DNA from: Microcebus murinus
Lineage: Eukaryota > Chordata > Mammalia > Primates > Cheirogaleidae
Direction: 5' to 3'
Assembly: GCF_040939455.1 (NCBI RefSeq)
Contig: NC_134122.1
Location: 32,902,001-32,966,000, forward strand
Length of the DNA: 64,000 nt
A program made the position numbers and the translations under genes. The notes under the pieces are model-generated. The model had not been told where the DNA came from. It ran no database searches and saw only the letters and a list, made by a program, of their open reading frames with translations. Positions 11,991-23,415 of the stretch are shown here, one piece after another; position 1 is the first letter of the stretch, and every line of letters begins with the position of its first letter.

Positions 11991-12688
11991 GAAGAATTCC
12001 CCTGCTGCCAAAAGGCCAGGAAAAGAGAGTGGTCTACAAAATATTAGAGAATTCAATCTTAATCTACAATCTACTATTGTAGCTCGTGGGAGCCAGGCTG
12101 AGGAGGGAAAGGAAGGTAGAGGATGCTTCTAGTTATAACTTTCGAGAAATGTAAAAGAACCCAGTTTTCACCCAAGAACTAAGTGTGGGGTGTGAGTACT
12201 ACTTATTATCTTCCTTTTGGTGATAAGTTTTGGTTTTCTTTCTTGAGAGAACATGGCAATTCCATCCCATAACAAACATAAGAGCACTGAGCTGAGCCAC
12301 AATAGTATTTTTCTCCCTATTTAGTATTCTACTCAAAAAGAGCTTCTAAAGGTTTCTGAGACTGGAGAGGGCTGGTAAAGAACATTCCAGGGACCTACAT
12401 ACCCTCACACACCCTGCTGCATGCCCTGGGGTTAGGATCTCCAGAGTCAGCGTGATGACAATCACCTCCAAGTGACAAGGCCAAATGTCTTTGATGTGGG
12501 GAACACTGGGAAGTTCCTGGAGTCCTTCCACCACTCTGTACTCAGTTTCCCTCCTCAGCACTTCCTGTCCTAACACACCCTGATCCAAGCCTCAGCCCCA
12601 CTCCTATCTCCTCCAAAGAGCCTTCTTCAAGTACCACAGAGCTCCCGAATTTTCCCTCTTCATGCATTATCTGTGATGGTTGGAGGAG
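11991..12688. other. Unclassified sequence
   Basis: Nothing is recognised. No frame is longer than 80 codons. Confidence 0.5.
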
Positions 12689-12689
12689 T

Positions 12690-13064
12690 GCTGTGATGAC
12701 TCGTTTTAGGTGTCAACTTGGCTAGACCACAGTGCCCATACCTGTGTTCAGACGTTATTCTGGATGTTTCTATGAGATGGCTTTTGGATGAGACTAACAT
12801 TTAAAACCACGGACTTTGAGTAAAGCCAACTACACTCCCCAATGTGGGTGGACCCCCTCCAGTCAGGTGAAGAGTTTAGTAAAGCAGAGACGGATCTCCC
12901 TCAAACGAGAAAGAATTGTGGCAGCAGTTGGCCTTTGACTTTAAATGTTATTTTCTGGTCTTCAGCCCACCCTGCAGATTTTGGACTTGCCAGCTTCTAC
13001 AATCACATGAGCCAATTCCTTAAAATCTCTCTCTTTCCATAGACAGATAGATACATAGATATGT

Positions 13065-13112
<48 letters not shown>

Positions 13113-13165
13113 CCTATTCATTCTGTCTTTCCGGAGAACCCTGATTAAACAGGTGTCTTGGTTCA
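12690..13165 (+). mobile_element. Old MaLR-type LTR
   Basis: It runs from TGACTCGTTTTAGGTGTCAA to 'ggagaaccctgattaaac', with 'caatgtgggtggaccccctcc' and 'cacatgagccaattcctt' between, the layout of an old MLT1-like solo LTR. A CA microsatellite sits where the family carries simple repeats. Two more copies of the same family are at 53280-53750 and 56386-56863. Confidence 0.65.
13065..13108. repeat. (CA)22 microsatellite
   Basis: Uninterrupted CA repeat inside the LTR, preceded by a short GATA-like run. Confidence 0.95.
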
Positions 13166-13474
13166 ATATCAGTAAACTTAACTTCATCTCTTATGCTCCA
13201 GGAAGAATTTGGAGCCTGCATCTCTAAGGCCTTTTCCTCAGCCAGCTGAATCCTTGTCCCTTCAGTAATGACTCTAATATGGGCTTAAAATAATCTCATC
13301 CCAGGGGTGCACACCCTGGAAAACCAAAGTACCATTAGACTCAAAGCTGAGGTTGAAGTTATTTAGGAAAATAGTGAACCAACACAGAGGCAGAAGTCCT
13401 TGCCCAGTCTGCTTCCTAGATGGGGTTAGGCTTCATATACATGTGCTCTTGCAAGACGAAGGTATTTTTCTGCT

Positions 13475-13640
13475 GTACCACTTACCACAATGAATTGATT
13501 TTTAAATGTAATATTTGTCTCTTATCTACCTCCCCATAAGACTATAAAACTCCAAGAACGTAGGGACCAACCACGTCTGCAGTAAGCTCAATGGCTCAAT
13601 AAATACATGCTGTCTAAATGACTAATCAATTCAGGCAAAA
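13475..13640 (+). repeat. L2 3' end fragment
   Basis: 'ataagactataaaactccaag...gtagggacc...ctcaataaatacatg' follows the L2 3' end in order. Confidence 0.7.
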
Positions 13641-14785
13641 TGGTTAGGCAGAACATTTGTGACAACAACATTTCTTTTTAATGACCCAATTCAAGTCGTC
13701 AACCTCTCCACCACCATCACAATTTCCCTCCACCCAAACCATTAAAATTCCAGCCAGTCTTAAGGAAAGACCCAGAATTTCCTATCAGGACCGGACAATC
13801 TTCTCTGCCTTACCATGTGCTCGTCCACACTTCCGTCTCTCTCCAGTGGGCTGGGTGGACTCCACTCCCTGGGGCCCCACTCTGTCAGAGCAGAAGCAGC
13901 CTGGGTCACTGTCCTACTGGTGGAGGATGCTCTGCCTGCTCCTCCCCATGGGATAAGAGCATCCTCACAAAGAAGCAGTAGGTGGAACTGTCCAGCAAGG
14001 TGAGACTTGAGGATCTTGGGTGCAGTCCTTTCTTCACCTGTATGATTAAAAAAAAACTTTCAAATTCATTCTTAAGGAGAAGAATTCATTCTTACTCTAC
14101 CTGCCAGAGTAGGAAAGATTTTTCTCTTCATTTCCTCTTTCCAGAATTTTCCATCTTTCAATCTGTGCTTCAAGTCACATCATGTGCACCAAGGGGTTGG
14201 TTTTGTGGTGTATCATTAGTTCTCCCTTCCTTTGGATTTCTGTTAGAATTCGTTCTTTTAAGTCCCTTACTTGTCTGATTCCAGAGCAGAGTTTGGCCAA
14301 CAAGGGTGGCTGTCAAGGGAACGCTGTGCTGTTCTTTGACTGTTTCTTGTCATCCCAGCAACGCTTTCTTCTGTGACAGGAAAGGTGTCTGTGCAGAACG
14401 TGAGCGCTGGCCGAGAGCGGCAGGGTCAATCCGTGTGAGTCCCCTCGTAGGTACTCGGACCTTGACTCTGGCCTGCGTTTAAGAGGAGCTTGTGCTTAGC
14501 ACACAGAGGCGCTGGGAGGTTGATTCAAAAGACAAGAGCAAGCAGCCTCCCTCTTGAGATGCCTAAGCTGAGAGGCAGCCATTTCATCTTGAGGCAAAGA
14601 CAGTCACATCTAGGACTCTGGATAGAAGTGACCAATTGAGGGACCCCAAAAGGGGCACCTCGTACCCTTGCTTCCCCTTCCTCACTTGGTGAATTTATAG
14701 AGTTCTTGGTGGAATGTGGTGTGATATACTAGACTCTATCTTTTCTGCAGAGAAAAACATTTGCTGATATTCAGGGGGGTAAGGG
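13641..14785. other. Unclassified sequence
   Basis: No repeat is recognised. A small CpG-rich patch lies at about 14395-14465 (about eight CpG in 70 bp), unusual for this otherwise CpG-poor window. Confidence 0.4.
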
Positions 14786-14789
14786 ATTA

Positions 14790-14900
14790 GATTCCAACCC
14801 CAACACCCCCACCTATGGCCGTGTCCTTTTAGGGAAAGTCACTTTCCCTCTCTGGGCCTCACTTTTGCAAAAGTAGGAGTTCAAAGCCTCTCCTGCTGGT
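14790..14900 (+). repeat. MIR fragment
   Basis: 'GGGAAAGTCACTTTCCCTCT' followed by 'ctgggcctcacttttgc' is the MIR core. Confidence 0.6.
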
Positions 14901-15784
14901 AAATTTTTATTATAAGATCTGAATCTTCTCACCACAACCTCCAGTAAATGGTAAGAGATTTACACTTCTTCAATATAATCAGTAGGTTGGTAAAAACACT
15001 GAGTTTTCTATGTGATGTTGAATGTCCCCACCCTGCCATGTGAAGGATTTGTTGAATGTCAGTGTGCAGGATTGCTGAAATCTGCAGTTTCTGGAGAAGC
15101 CACCCCATACCTTCTCAAAATCCCCCCACAAACCTTTGTCTGTATCCCCAGCCTCTTCTGCACAAATAGGAAATCCAAACTAGTTCTCAAAGAGATGCTC
15201 AACAAATTCTATCTCTTCTGACAATAGGGCTGTGGAATGATCTCATGGCAGCTTAGGAGTCTATGGGTAGAAACCATACCCAAGCTGTCACCTTCACACC
15301 TCATCACCCTCGAGCAGAGGGTCTGACCTTAAGGACAGTACAGACACTATTGTTGTCCCAGATGAGCTGAAGTTCTCATCACTCAGTACCTCGCTCTACG
15401 ATGGGAACCATGCCTCTTGCATCCACAACGTGGTGGCACATCAAGACATAAGGAGCATCGGCTTCCTGAGTTAGAGGAGTGAGAACCGTCAGTCCCTGGT
15501 TGCTCCAGCCCCACTGAAACCTTTTGCAAAGGCTTGAAATCCACTTGCTTGGCCCCCACAGTCTTTGAGCCAATGAGGGCCTGGCTTGAGATTAAGCAGG
15601 TGGGTCTGGGAACAGAGTAGCCCCTGAGCTGCAGAAGGCTGTGGCTGTGCTTGCTGTATTCTTACATCCCAATTTCCTGCATGGATGATTTCTCCATTTC
15701 CTGTATGGATTATTGTCAAAACTAAAGTGCCACTCTTAACTGCACACAATGCCATAGGCTACTATATGAAAGAGAGAAAGTATG
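14901..15784. other. Unclassified sequence
   Basis: Nothing is recognised. Frames of up to 88 codons have no domain. Confidence 0.5.
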
Positions 15785-16020
15785 GCCAAGGACAAAGAGC
15801 TTTGGAATCAAATGGATTTGGCTCAAATTCCAGCTGCAATGTTCTTAGCTGTGAGAGCTTATTCCAGTTACCTGTCACCCAACTATTTCTTGACCTCAAC
15901 TTCTTGGTGTGAGAGATTGGGATGACAAGTTTTTGGCACAGTTATTATAAGGTTTAGAAATAGCTCTCAGAAGGTGCAGCAGACAACACTTAGTAGGTAC
16001 TTAATATATGAGAGGTGTAA
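15785..16020 (+). repeat. MIR SINE, near full length
   Basis: 'tttggaatcaaatggatttggctcaaattccagctgc', with the later 'aacacttagtaggtacttaa' tail, spans the whole MIR consensus. Confidence 0.8.
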
Positions 16021-17534
16021 TAACAACTACTGCTAAGTGCTGGCACTGCAGGGACTGTTTTCAAGTTCTCTTCCTACCCACCAAACAGAGCTTCCATCTC
16101 CCATCTTGATATCCTACGAGGACTTTGCCATTGTCTTGCACCTGACATTTTTCCTCCCTAACCAATGCCTTGGTTGATTTAGTCTGGTTGCATCTCAACT
16201 CCACGTTTGCTTTTTTAACCCCAACTCTGGAATCTGCAAGCCAAGTGTTCTCACCTACACAGGCTTGGCTCCCAGAACCCCAGACCTGAACCTCAGTCCT
16301 CTACTTGGACCTGTCATGCCACCTCCCACTAGACCTTTTCCCTAGGAGGTGTGAGTCTGTTGTCTCTACCCTCAGCCATGTCCCTTGGCCCAAACTGGAG
16401 ACTGCCTCTTGCCTAATATGACCTCAAGTATCTGCAAGACCAAGAGGACTCTGTCTCAATGGCTCATCAACTACAGCAGGACTGATATCAACACGGACAC
16501 TGTTTTGCACCAAGCCTGATCTGAACACTGATATAGAGAACACTGATATAGAGAAGTGAGGGCCCCTCTGTCCAGGTTTGGCTCTGTATTTGCTATTTGC
16601 AAGCCCAGCAGAATTAGGGCATCTCAAAGTTATATGACTTTCCCAGCGTAGTACTGTAAGAAGGCAGCCATGATTTCTCACCAAGGGGAAACCAATTTTA
16701 AATCTCCACTGGGTTCTGCTTGAAGGACCTGAGGATTTCACTGAGCACCTCTATTTGTTTTACAAAAGAAGACATAGTGGATCAACCAGGGAAACCTCAT
16801 GGAATAGACTACTATTCATTATATAAATGGATAAGAGTATTCTCATGCATACTGCTGGAAAACATGTCTCTTCTGTTCTCTGGGTCTGCTACGAAAATTG
16901 CAATCCAAGTCACAACATTCTCTGATAAATCCTGGCGTGAGTCTTCATAGAATAAGGAAACGTTTCCAGGGACATTTAACTCCATAGTCTCTGCAAGTGA
17001 ACCAATCACTTCCAACACTATCTCTGGTTAACAGAAAGAAAGAAAGGGCTTCTTCCCCACCCAGCCTCCCTATCCTTTGGATGGCTAGAGGTGTGAACAG
17101 AAGGTAGTGCCCCTTTTACTCTCAATTGAAGGTAACTGGGATATTAAAGATAACTTAAAGAATACCTTTTTCAAAATAAATGGGCCATCTGCATTGAAGA
17201 AATCTTTTTTTTTTCAATCTTATTCCAATTTTTTTCTCTATGGCAGCCCACAGACTTCCGCTAACAGACCTTTCTGCTGTGTCCTTTTGTCACCACTGTA
17301 GTACCTTCTAGTGACCTTGGTCAAGTCAGGCTTCTCCAGCATCAGTTCCCCTTTCAGAGGGCTAAAAAAACAGCCCTCATTCCACTTTGTTAGAAGAAAA
17401 ATCTTTGGACCCATCATGGTCACCAGGAAGGGCTCTCCAGGGACAGCGGCTGTCAGTAGCAGGTGCAGAGACTCCCAGAGTTCCTAGAAGACAAAGACAT
17501 GGTTTCAAGAGAGCTGGCTGTAGAAAGACCTGTG
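16021..17534. other. Unclassified sequence
   Basis: No repeat family is recognised in 1.5 kb apart from a perfect 15-bp tandem duplication (GAACACTGATATAGA) at 16523-16552. Frames of up to 105 codons have no domain. Confidence 0.45.
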
Positions 17535-17619
17535 CAGTCATTCCCCCCTTATGTGTGGGGATACATTCCAAGATTCTCAGGGGAAGCCTGTAACCTCGGA
17601 TAATGCTAAATCCTATACA

Positions 17620-17962
17620 CAGTCATATGTCACTTAGCGACAGGGATACTTTGTGAGAAATGCATTGTTAGGCAATTTTGCTGTTGAGTGAACATCATAG
17701 AGGATATTTTCACAGAGCTAGATGGCACAGCCTCCTACACACCTGGGCCACAGCCTATTACTCCTAGGCTATAAAGCTGTACAGCGTGTTACTGTACCAA
17801 ATACTGTCTGTAGGCAATTGTAACACAAGGCTAAATATTTGTGTATCTAAACATATCTAAACATAGAAAGGGGACAGTAAAAACATGGTATTATAATCTT
17901 ATGGGGCCACTGTTGTATTTATGGTGTTGTTGGTCAAAACATTGTTATGCGGTACTTGACTG
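17620..17962 (+). mobile_element. Second Tigger-like DNA transposon nested in the first
   Basis: The left end CAGTCATATGTCACTTAGCG and the reverse complement of the right end (CAGTCAAGTACCGCATAACA) are diverged inverted repeats. The interior has the landmark 'gtaggcaattgtaacacaa...gtgtatctaaacatatctaaacatag'. The right flank is TA at 17963-17964 and TA stands at 17616-17617, as expected for TA-targeting elements. Confidence 0.75.
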
Positions 17963-18117
17963 TACTATGATTTTTCTTTACATACATACCTATGATAAAG
18001 TGAAACTTATAAATTAGGCACAGCAAGAGATTAACAACTGTGACTAATAATAAAATAGAACAATTACAATGGTATACTGTAATAAAACCTATGTGAATGT
18101 AGTCTGTCTCTCTCTCT

Positions 18118-18157
18118 CTCAAAATATTACAGTATCAAAATACTGTAATATTTTGAG
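18118..18157. repeat. Perfect 18-bp inverted repeat with 4-nt loop
   Basis: The left arm CTCAAAATATTACAGTAT (18118-18135) and right arm ATACTGTAATATTTTGAG (18140-18157) are exact reverse complements around CAAA. It lies within the outer Tigger-like element, after a short TC repeat. Confidence 0.95.
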
Positions 18158-18221
18158 ACCACAGTTGACCTTGGGTAGCAAACTATGAAAAGTGAAACTG
18201 CAGACAAGGGGTGGCTACCAT

Positions 18222-18844
18222 ACAAAGTCCAGTATCGATCCCACTGCTGTGCACCCACCTATTTTTCAAAGCACCTTTCCCCTTTTTCCCCTGCACAAGA
18301 GTCCCTGTCTTCCTGCCTGCTGCCCATGGGTAACTCTTCGTCCAGGGAACACAAGCCATCCTTCACAGACATTTAGTGGTAATTAGATTGGCTTGGATCA
18401 GCAAACCAAGCCATTGGTTCCCATTTGTGAACATGGCTAATAAGCCTTTATGTCTTCCAAAGCCTAAACATAGCTCCTGCCTGATGAATAACCTCCCACT
18501 CCGGCCAACTTTGTGTTCTCGCACTCAGGAGTGAAATGGGGGTGATTAAGAATTGATTATTGAATCTATTTTTGTTGTGCTCCCTGATGCATGGTAGGTA
18601 CTCGTACAGAGGGTGAGGGGAGAAAGCCATCCGTATAGGCCAGGCGCCCATCACCATGGGCCAAGCATTTTCTGGAAGCTCAGATGCAGGCTTCCACTTT
18701 CGTGCAGAAGACAGTCGTTTGTTTAAGAGTTAGGCTAGGGGGGGGGCGTGCGAGAGGAAGAAATAGCAGCAGGGCTGGGGTGAGGGAGGCCAGGGAAGAA
18801 CTGAGACAGAAGGAGCCACAGCCCCCACATCCACTAGGAGGAGG
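18222..18844. other. Unclassified sequence
   Basis: Nothing is recognised. A G-run (about 10 G) lies near 18738. Confidence 0.5.
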
Positions 18845-19350
18845 GTATTGCATTCTATTGCATTTAATTAAACTTAACTCTTCATTCAGTTTCTAAATTG
18901 TGACATTTAAAATTTTAAACTAGATGTAAAACATTTTCATTTTGTCATAAAAAAGTGTCAATCTTGATAAGAAATAGAAACGTTCCCCCCACCGCCCCCT
19001 CCCAAGAACTCTGTAACTGTCCCTTTAATTAGGCACTCATTAATAAATCTATCTTGTTCTCAAATCCCCACGCACTTGGTACAGTAGTTCATTAGCACAG
19101 GAAGAGGCAATTTAGATTTCCTCAGATAATAGCATCTGCCGCTAATCAAATTAAGGCAGGATGTGCAAATGTATCTAAAGCTGGACAGGCTCCTGTTGGG
19201 CGAGGTGAGGGGGAGGGTCGGAACAAAAAGGATTATCTTTAAAATTACAGTCCCACGTCCCCATTACATGAGGCAGTCCTGATTTCAAGTATCTTGCCTT
19301 ATTTTCGCTATGAAAAGATTTTTCATGGTCACAACATTTATGTTGATATG
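18845..19350. promoter_or_regulatory. Candidate conserved noncoding element
   Basis: Repeat-free and AT-rich with TTTAATTA, TTAATTAGG, GCTAATCAAATTA and GATTATC words, interrupted by a C-run near 18985-19003. It looks like a developmental enhancer, but this is a compositional impression only. Confidence 0.3.
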
Positions 19351-19414
19351 GAGCTTGTCACATCTTGTCACCCTGCCTAAAAGCCATAGACAGTCACTAT
19401 CGAAGGACTTTCTG

Positions 19415-19510
19415 AAATCCATTCATTCATTTAGTCATACAATTAACAGTGATTGAGTTCCCATTACATTGCCCTGTGACAGACCTTGGGGATAGGAAGG
19501 GAGAAGAAAG
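19415..19510 (-). repeat. L2 3' end fragment, antisense
   Basis: ATCCATTCATTCATTTAGTC followed by 'gattgagttcccattacattgcc' and 'cttggggatagg' is the reversed L2 tail. Confidence 0.6.
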
Positions 19511-19635
19511 ACACATGGAGGGCATTCTGAATTCTGTGTCCCTTGACATTAAGGCGGGTGGAACTATACTCACGTCCACCCCCAAATGCTGCGACAGCCA
19601 CCACCACACACACGCATTTGATTATTCCTTCCTTT

Positions 19636-20400
19636 GTTTCTTCATTCATTCTTTGAGCAAGTCCTACGAGCCAGACACCATTGTGGGCACTAGAGATGCA
19701 GCCATGAGCAAAACTCCAGAGGGGAAACCAGCCACCCCCTACAAGGGAGCAGAGGCACTATGAAGACAATACAGCAAGGTCATGAGGTAGATCACAAGGG
19801 GTGTAATGCATGGAGGGTGGTTGGGAAAGGGCTCTGAGAAGGTGACCTTTGAGCAGAGACCATAATCAATTCAAGTGAGCTACAAGATCTGAAGGTCATG
19901 CAGAGGTCTGCAGAAAGACTCCAAAACCTTGAGGGAAGAGCCCAAGGAGGTGCAATCTGGCATCAGGGACAGCGCCCTTACCCTGTGCTCAGGGGACCAA
20001 GGAGTCATGCTGAGGTCAGCGAAGAATCGGGACAGTCAGTTAAGAGTCATTCAAGACGGAAGGAGGGAGTGACCGTGCCACCTGCTGCTGAACCTTTGAG
20101 TCAAACGAGCAAAGGAATATGACCTCAAGATTTGGCAGAATGAAGATTGTTACCCACTTTGGCAAGAGCAGTCTCCGTGAGTGAGGAAGACAAAAACCTG
20201 ATTGTTGTAAGTTGAAGAGAAACCATGAGACAAACAAGCAGAGACAGTAAATGCAGACAACTCTGTGGAGGAGTTTGACTCTGGGGGTGGGGTGGACCAC
20301 AGGCCAGAGGGAGGGCATTGTTTTAAAGATTCCAGCTGTTAGGACATCGTCATCAGCAGAGAAAAATGGCTCTGGAAAGAGGAAGGAAGCCAAGAGTGAA
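19636..20400 (-). mobile_element. L2 LINE, antisense, from tail to reverse-transcriptase region
   Basis: From the left it begins with the reversed tail (TTCATTCATTCTTTGAGCAA, 'agccagacaccattgtgggcac', 'gagatgcagccatgagcaaa'), then 'gaaggtgacctttgagcagag' at 19838. After an internal gap, the part at 20060-20330 corresponds on the minus strand to the L2 reverse-transcriptase domain and sequence before it. Frames are broken. The 159-codon minus frame 20040-20519 runs in the wrong frame for L2 and is not a gene. Confidence 0.75.
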
Positions 20401-20639
20401 CATAAAATGGTCATTGCAAGGGGTGAGTGTGGTCTAGTGGTGACATTTGTCTTCGAGAGGTGCAAGACCACTTCCTCCACTCTGTAAAAAGGGAAGACAG
20501 ATAACGTGTATAAACGCAACCAAGAAAATCAATTAGATGGTGCCAAGTGGCATAGTTCTTCCACTGCTTCTATTTACTCAGGGAAATATGAAGTCAGATT
20601 AGCCCAAGGAGAGAGGGGTATGAGAAGTTGGAGGATGTG

Positions 20640-20840
20640 AGACAATGGATTCTAGAAATGTACTAGGACACCTGGGCAGTGCTGAGGTTTGACTTGGGAA
20701 TTGCAGTCATCAGTTTACAGTGAGACCTGTCAACATGGTTGCATGGCTGTCTCCAGCCATGTTCAACTGCTTGGGCACAGGGCAGAGGTTGAAAGCTGAG
20801 TTGTTTTCCCAGGCAATTGCGATAGAAGGAGAGAGAAGAA
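20640..20840 (-). repeat. L2 LINE reverse-transcriptase fragment, antisense
   Basis: The minus strand near 20700-20725 matches the L2 polymerase active-site neighbourhood (CTGATGACTGCAATTCCCAA), with an in-frame stop just before it. It lies upstream of the 20070 domain in element terms, so it must be a separate copy or a rearranged piece. Confidence 0.5.
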
Positions 20841-21816
20841 GAGTAGTGAAGGAGGGATGACGAGGATGGCTGTGGAATCTAACTTGGACCAGGAAGAAAG
20901 TGAGAATATTAGAGATGTAACAGAAAAGTAGCAAAGTCAATGGATTGGTAGACCCATTGATGTCAGATAGAGGTATGAGAGGAAGTGAGCTGGAAACACC
21001 GGGCAACAGTTACCATGGAGATGGTTACTATGGCGATGATTGCCTTCTGCAGGAAGTCTTCTTGGCATCTGGGTGGTAACACTGAGGCCTGTCATTTTCT
21101 TGTCCACACAGCAAGGCTGGCTGAAGATAAAGCATGGGACCAGGGCAAATAGAGTCCGGAGAAGTTACTGGATAATGTAGGGAACCGTGGCAGATCAGCC
21201 CGGGATGACTTCCACTAAGAATGAGGGGTAGAAACTAAAATAGGGTGAACCAAGAATAATGAGGTGAATCTGGGGACAAGAAGCTGGTCCAAATGGGAAT
21301 CAAAAGTAGACCCAGAGCAGGGAGGGTGAAGCCAGAAGCAAGTGGGAGTCGGGCGATGGAAGGAGCATACAGTGTAGACGAAGGTTCAGAGTCTTCTGAA
21401 TTCACCACTGTCCTTGCGGTTCCACACTCAGGAGGCTCTGTCCTTGGGTCTTGAAAGCACCATGTGGCTTTTGACAGCAGTGAGGTGTCACAGTCTCATG
21501 GATAGTGAACAACATGGTGGGGAATAGGACAGTGGGGCAGTGCCAGGTCAATGCCCCCCGGGCTGTGTAGCTTGTAGGATAGTGGTCATTTCTGAGGGTT
21601 CAAGTTAGCAGCAAACCACCTGCTCCACATGTCCCCTAACTCAATATTTAACACGCAAAGAGATAGTCAAGGTGATTAGGTAAACTAAGGGAAGTTAGAA
21701 ATACTGGGTTTTAGACCCAGCTCTGCCACAAAACAATTAATTAAAAATTGAACTTTGGCAGATCCAGTAACTGCAAAAGGATGTTGGGAGACAGTATGGT
21801 CTAGAAAGGAGTTTTT
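20841..21816. other. Unclassified, perhaps further decayed L2
   Basis: The G/A-rich composition resembles antisense L2, but no landmark can be placed. No coding frame exceeds 100 codons. Confidence 0.35.
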
Positions 21817-21977
21817 CTAACACTAGAATGCTTAAGAATTACCTGGCAGGTTTAGTAAAGCACAGACTTCCAGGCCCAGTGATTCTGATTGAGTGTGTCA
21901 GAAACAGGGCCCATGAATTTCATTTCTAACCAGATCCCAGGTGATGCTAAACCTGGACCACATTTTGAGTAGCACTG
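21817..21977 (+). mobile_element. MER5A-like hAT nonautonomous element
   Basis: 'aagaattacctggcagg', 'cttccaggcccagtgattctgattga' and 'ccaggtgatgctaaacctgg' give the MER5A body, closing with 'gtagcactg'. Confidence 0.8.
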
Positions 21978-22084
21978 GATGAAGAGGCATGATGGGAGAA
22001 AAAACAAGAAGAATCAGAAACACAAGTGGTCATAGGACACAAAAGGAGCAGGGAGGCTGAAGATGGTTACCACGGGCATCACAA

Positions 22085-22450
22085 TTTATTTCTCCAGTTG
22101 GTCTTTGTGGGGAGGTAGCCATGGTTTTGGAATTTAAGGCAAGGCTGGATCATGAAGACTTTGCATGCCATGGTGATAAGTTTGGACTGCATCCTACTGC
22201 CAATAATTTTTGCGAGAAATGATGACAGAATGAGAATGATGTTTTAGGACTATTATTTGGCAGCAGTTTGCAGGAGAGACTGTTTGGAGTCACCATTAGG
22301 AGAGACCATAATGAAGATTATTACTGACTGTGAAATAAGGGATTATCATGAGACATGGAACAGAGAGAGGGCAAGGGAAACAGGAATATAAACTAGAATC
22401 TTGGAAATAATGAACAAGAACCATAGGGCTGAATGGCAGATTAGCTGTAT
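22085..22450 (-). repeat. L2 LINE fragment, antisense
   Basis: 'ctggatcatgaagactttgcatgccatggtgataagtttggactgcatcc' (in pieces) and 'ggcagcagtttgcaggagagactg' follow the reversed L2 3' region upstream of the tail. Confidence 0.7.
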
Positions 22451-22982
22451 ACATGAAAGTAAGAAAAGAGCCTACAATGATGTGGAGGCTTATTGACCTT
22501 CTCAAATCTTTTCTCTTTATGTCAGGATTAGAAAAAAGTCACCGGAGATATATCTTCTTCTATTTGGACATGAAATGAAGTTTGATAGATCCTTATTTTG
22601 AAAGGAAGAATCAGAGACAAGCATTAAGAAAGCAAATTAATTTGTAAAGAACTTCTGGCTTCTAAAAAAACACATACTAGTTATTTAAAGTAAAGCCCCA
22701 CTAAATTATGAGTTTTCCCGTTTGTATGTTCAATGTGGAAAATAAATAACTTTCTTAGGTGGTTCTCACATTGACAAATACCATGGCATGTCCTTGGACA
22801 CCAGAATTGTGGAAGTCAGAGATGAGCTTGTTTCGTTGGGAATCTGGAACATATGGGAAGTGCTCAGGAGAACCTTGCGGGTTTGGGTTCTGGGGTTGCA
22901 GAGGGTTCAGTTTTGCTTTCTGGTTTTGCTTTCTGATGGTAGGACTTGTATGCATGGTAACTCACACTGGTACAGAAAGTGT
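22451..22982. other. Unclassified sequence
   Basis: Nothing is recognised. Two overlapping plus frames (109 and 90 codons, 22759-23088) owe their tails to the T/G repeat that follows. Confidence 0.45.
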
Positions 22983-23015
22983 TTTGATTTTGTTTTGTTT
23001 TGTTTTTTGTTTTTG
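22983..23015. repeat. (TTTTG)n tract
   Basis: Imperfect TTTTG units, four to five copies. Confidence 0.85.
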
Positions 23016-23289
23016 CTCCTCTCTGATATTCTCGCTCTTTCTAAAGAGACAAGGAAATAGAATGAAAAGACCACTGGGCTGGGAGTAGGGGACATGGCAA
23101 GCCATTAACTATGAGCTTCAGGTCCCTCATAACAAGGGAATTAGCTTCAGAGGCTCTCAGGGAGCTTCCAGAGCTGCCCCAAGTGTGTACATGGAGCTAG
23201 AACTATGCAGCAGTCAATGATCTCTAAGTGGGTGTCTCCCTTCCAAACATATCCTTTTATTTCCAGAACATATGAGCCTTAAATCCAAT

Positions 23290-23415
23290 CCTACCCCTCT
23301 GCACACTCCCCTGCTTCCCCTTTCCCCCTGCCCTCTCTTCTTTCCCACTCCCCTCTTGTCTCCTCTTCTCTTCTCTTCCTCTCTTGTCTTTATTCCTGTT
23401 CCTTCATTCCTCTTC
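23290..23415. repeat. Polypyrimidine tract
   Basis: About 125 bp almost wholly C and T on the plus strand, with CCCCT, TCTCTTC and TCTTCC units. Confidence 0.85.

Larger units (their letters stand above)
17535..18220 (+). mobile_element. Tigger-like (TcMar) nonautonomous DNA transposon, outer copy
   Basis: The left end CAGTCATTCCCCCCTTATGT and the right end 'gacaaggggtggctacca' are diverged inverted repeats of the pogo/Tigger type. The internal 'cataaattaggcacagcaagagattaacaac'-like block (18000-18040) belongs to the same element. It is split at 17620 by a second element, with the sequence resuming at 17963 ('ctatgatttttc'). A TA follows the right end; the left flank is TG, a likely decayed TA. 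Confidence 0.75.

Noticed and set aside
20040..20519. 159-codon minus frame
   Set aside because: Overlaps the L2 reverse-transcriptase region but in a different frame from it.
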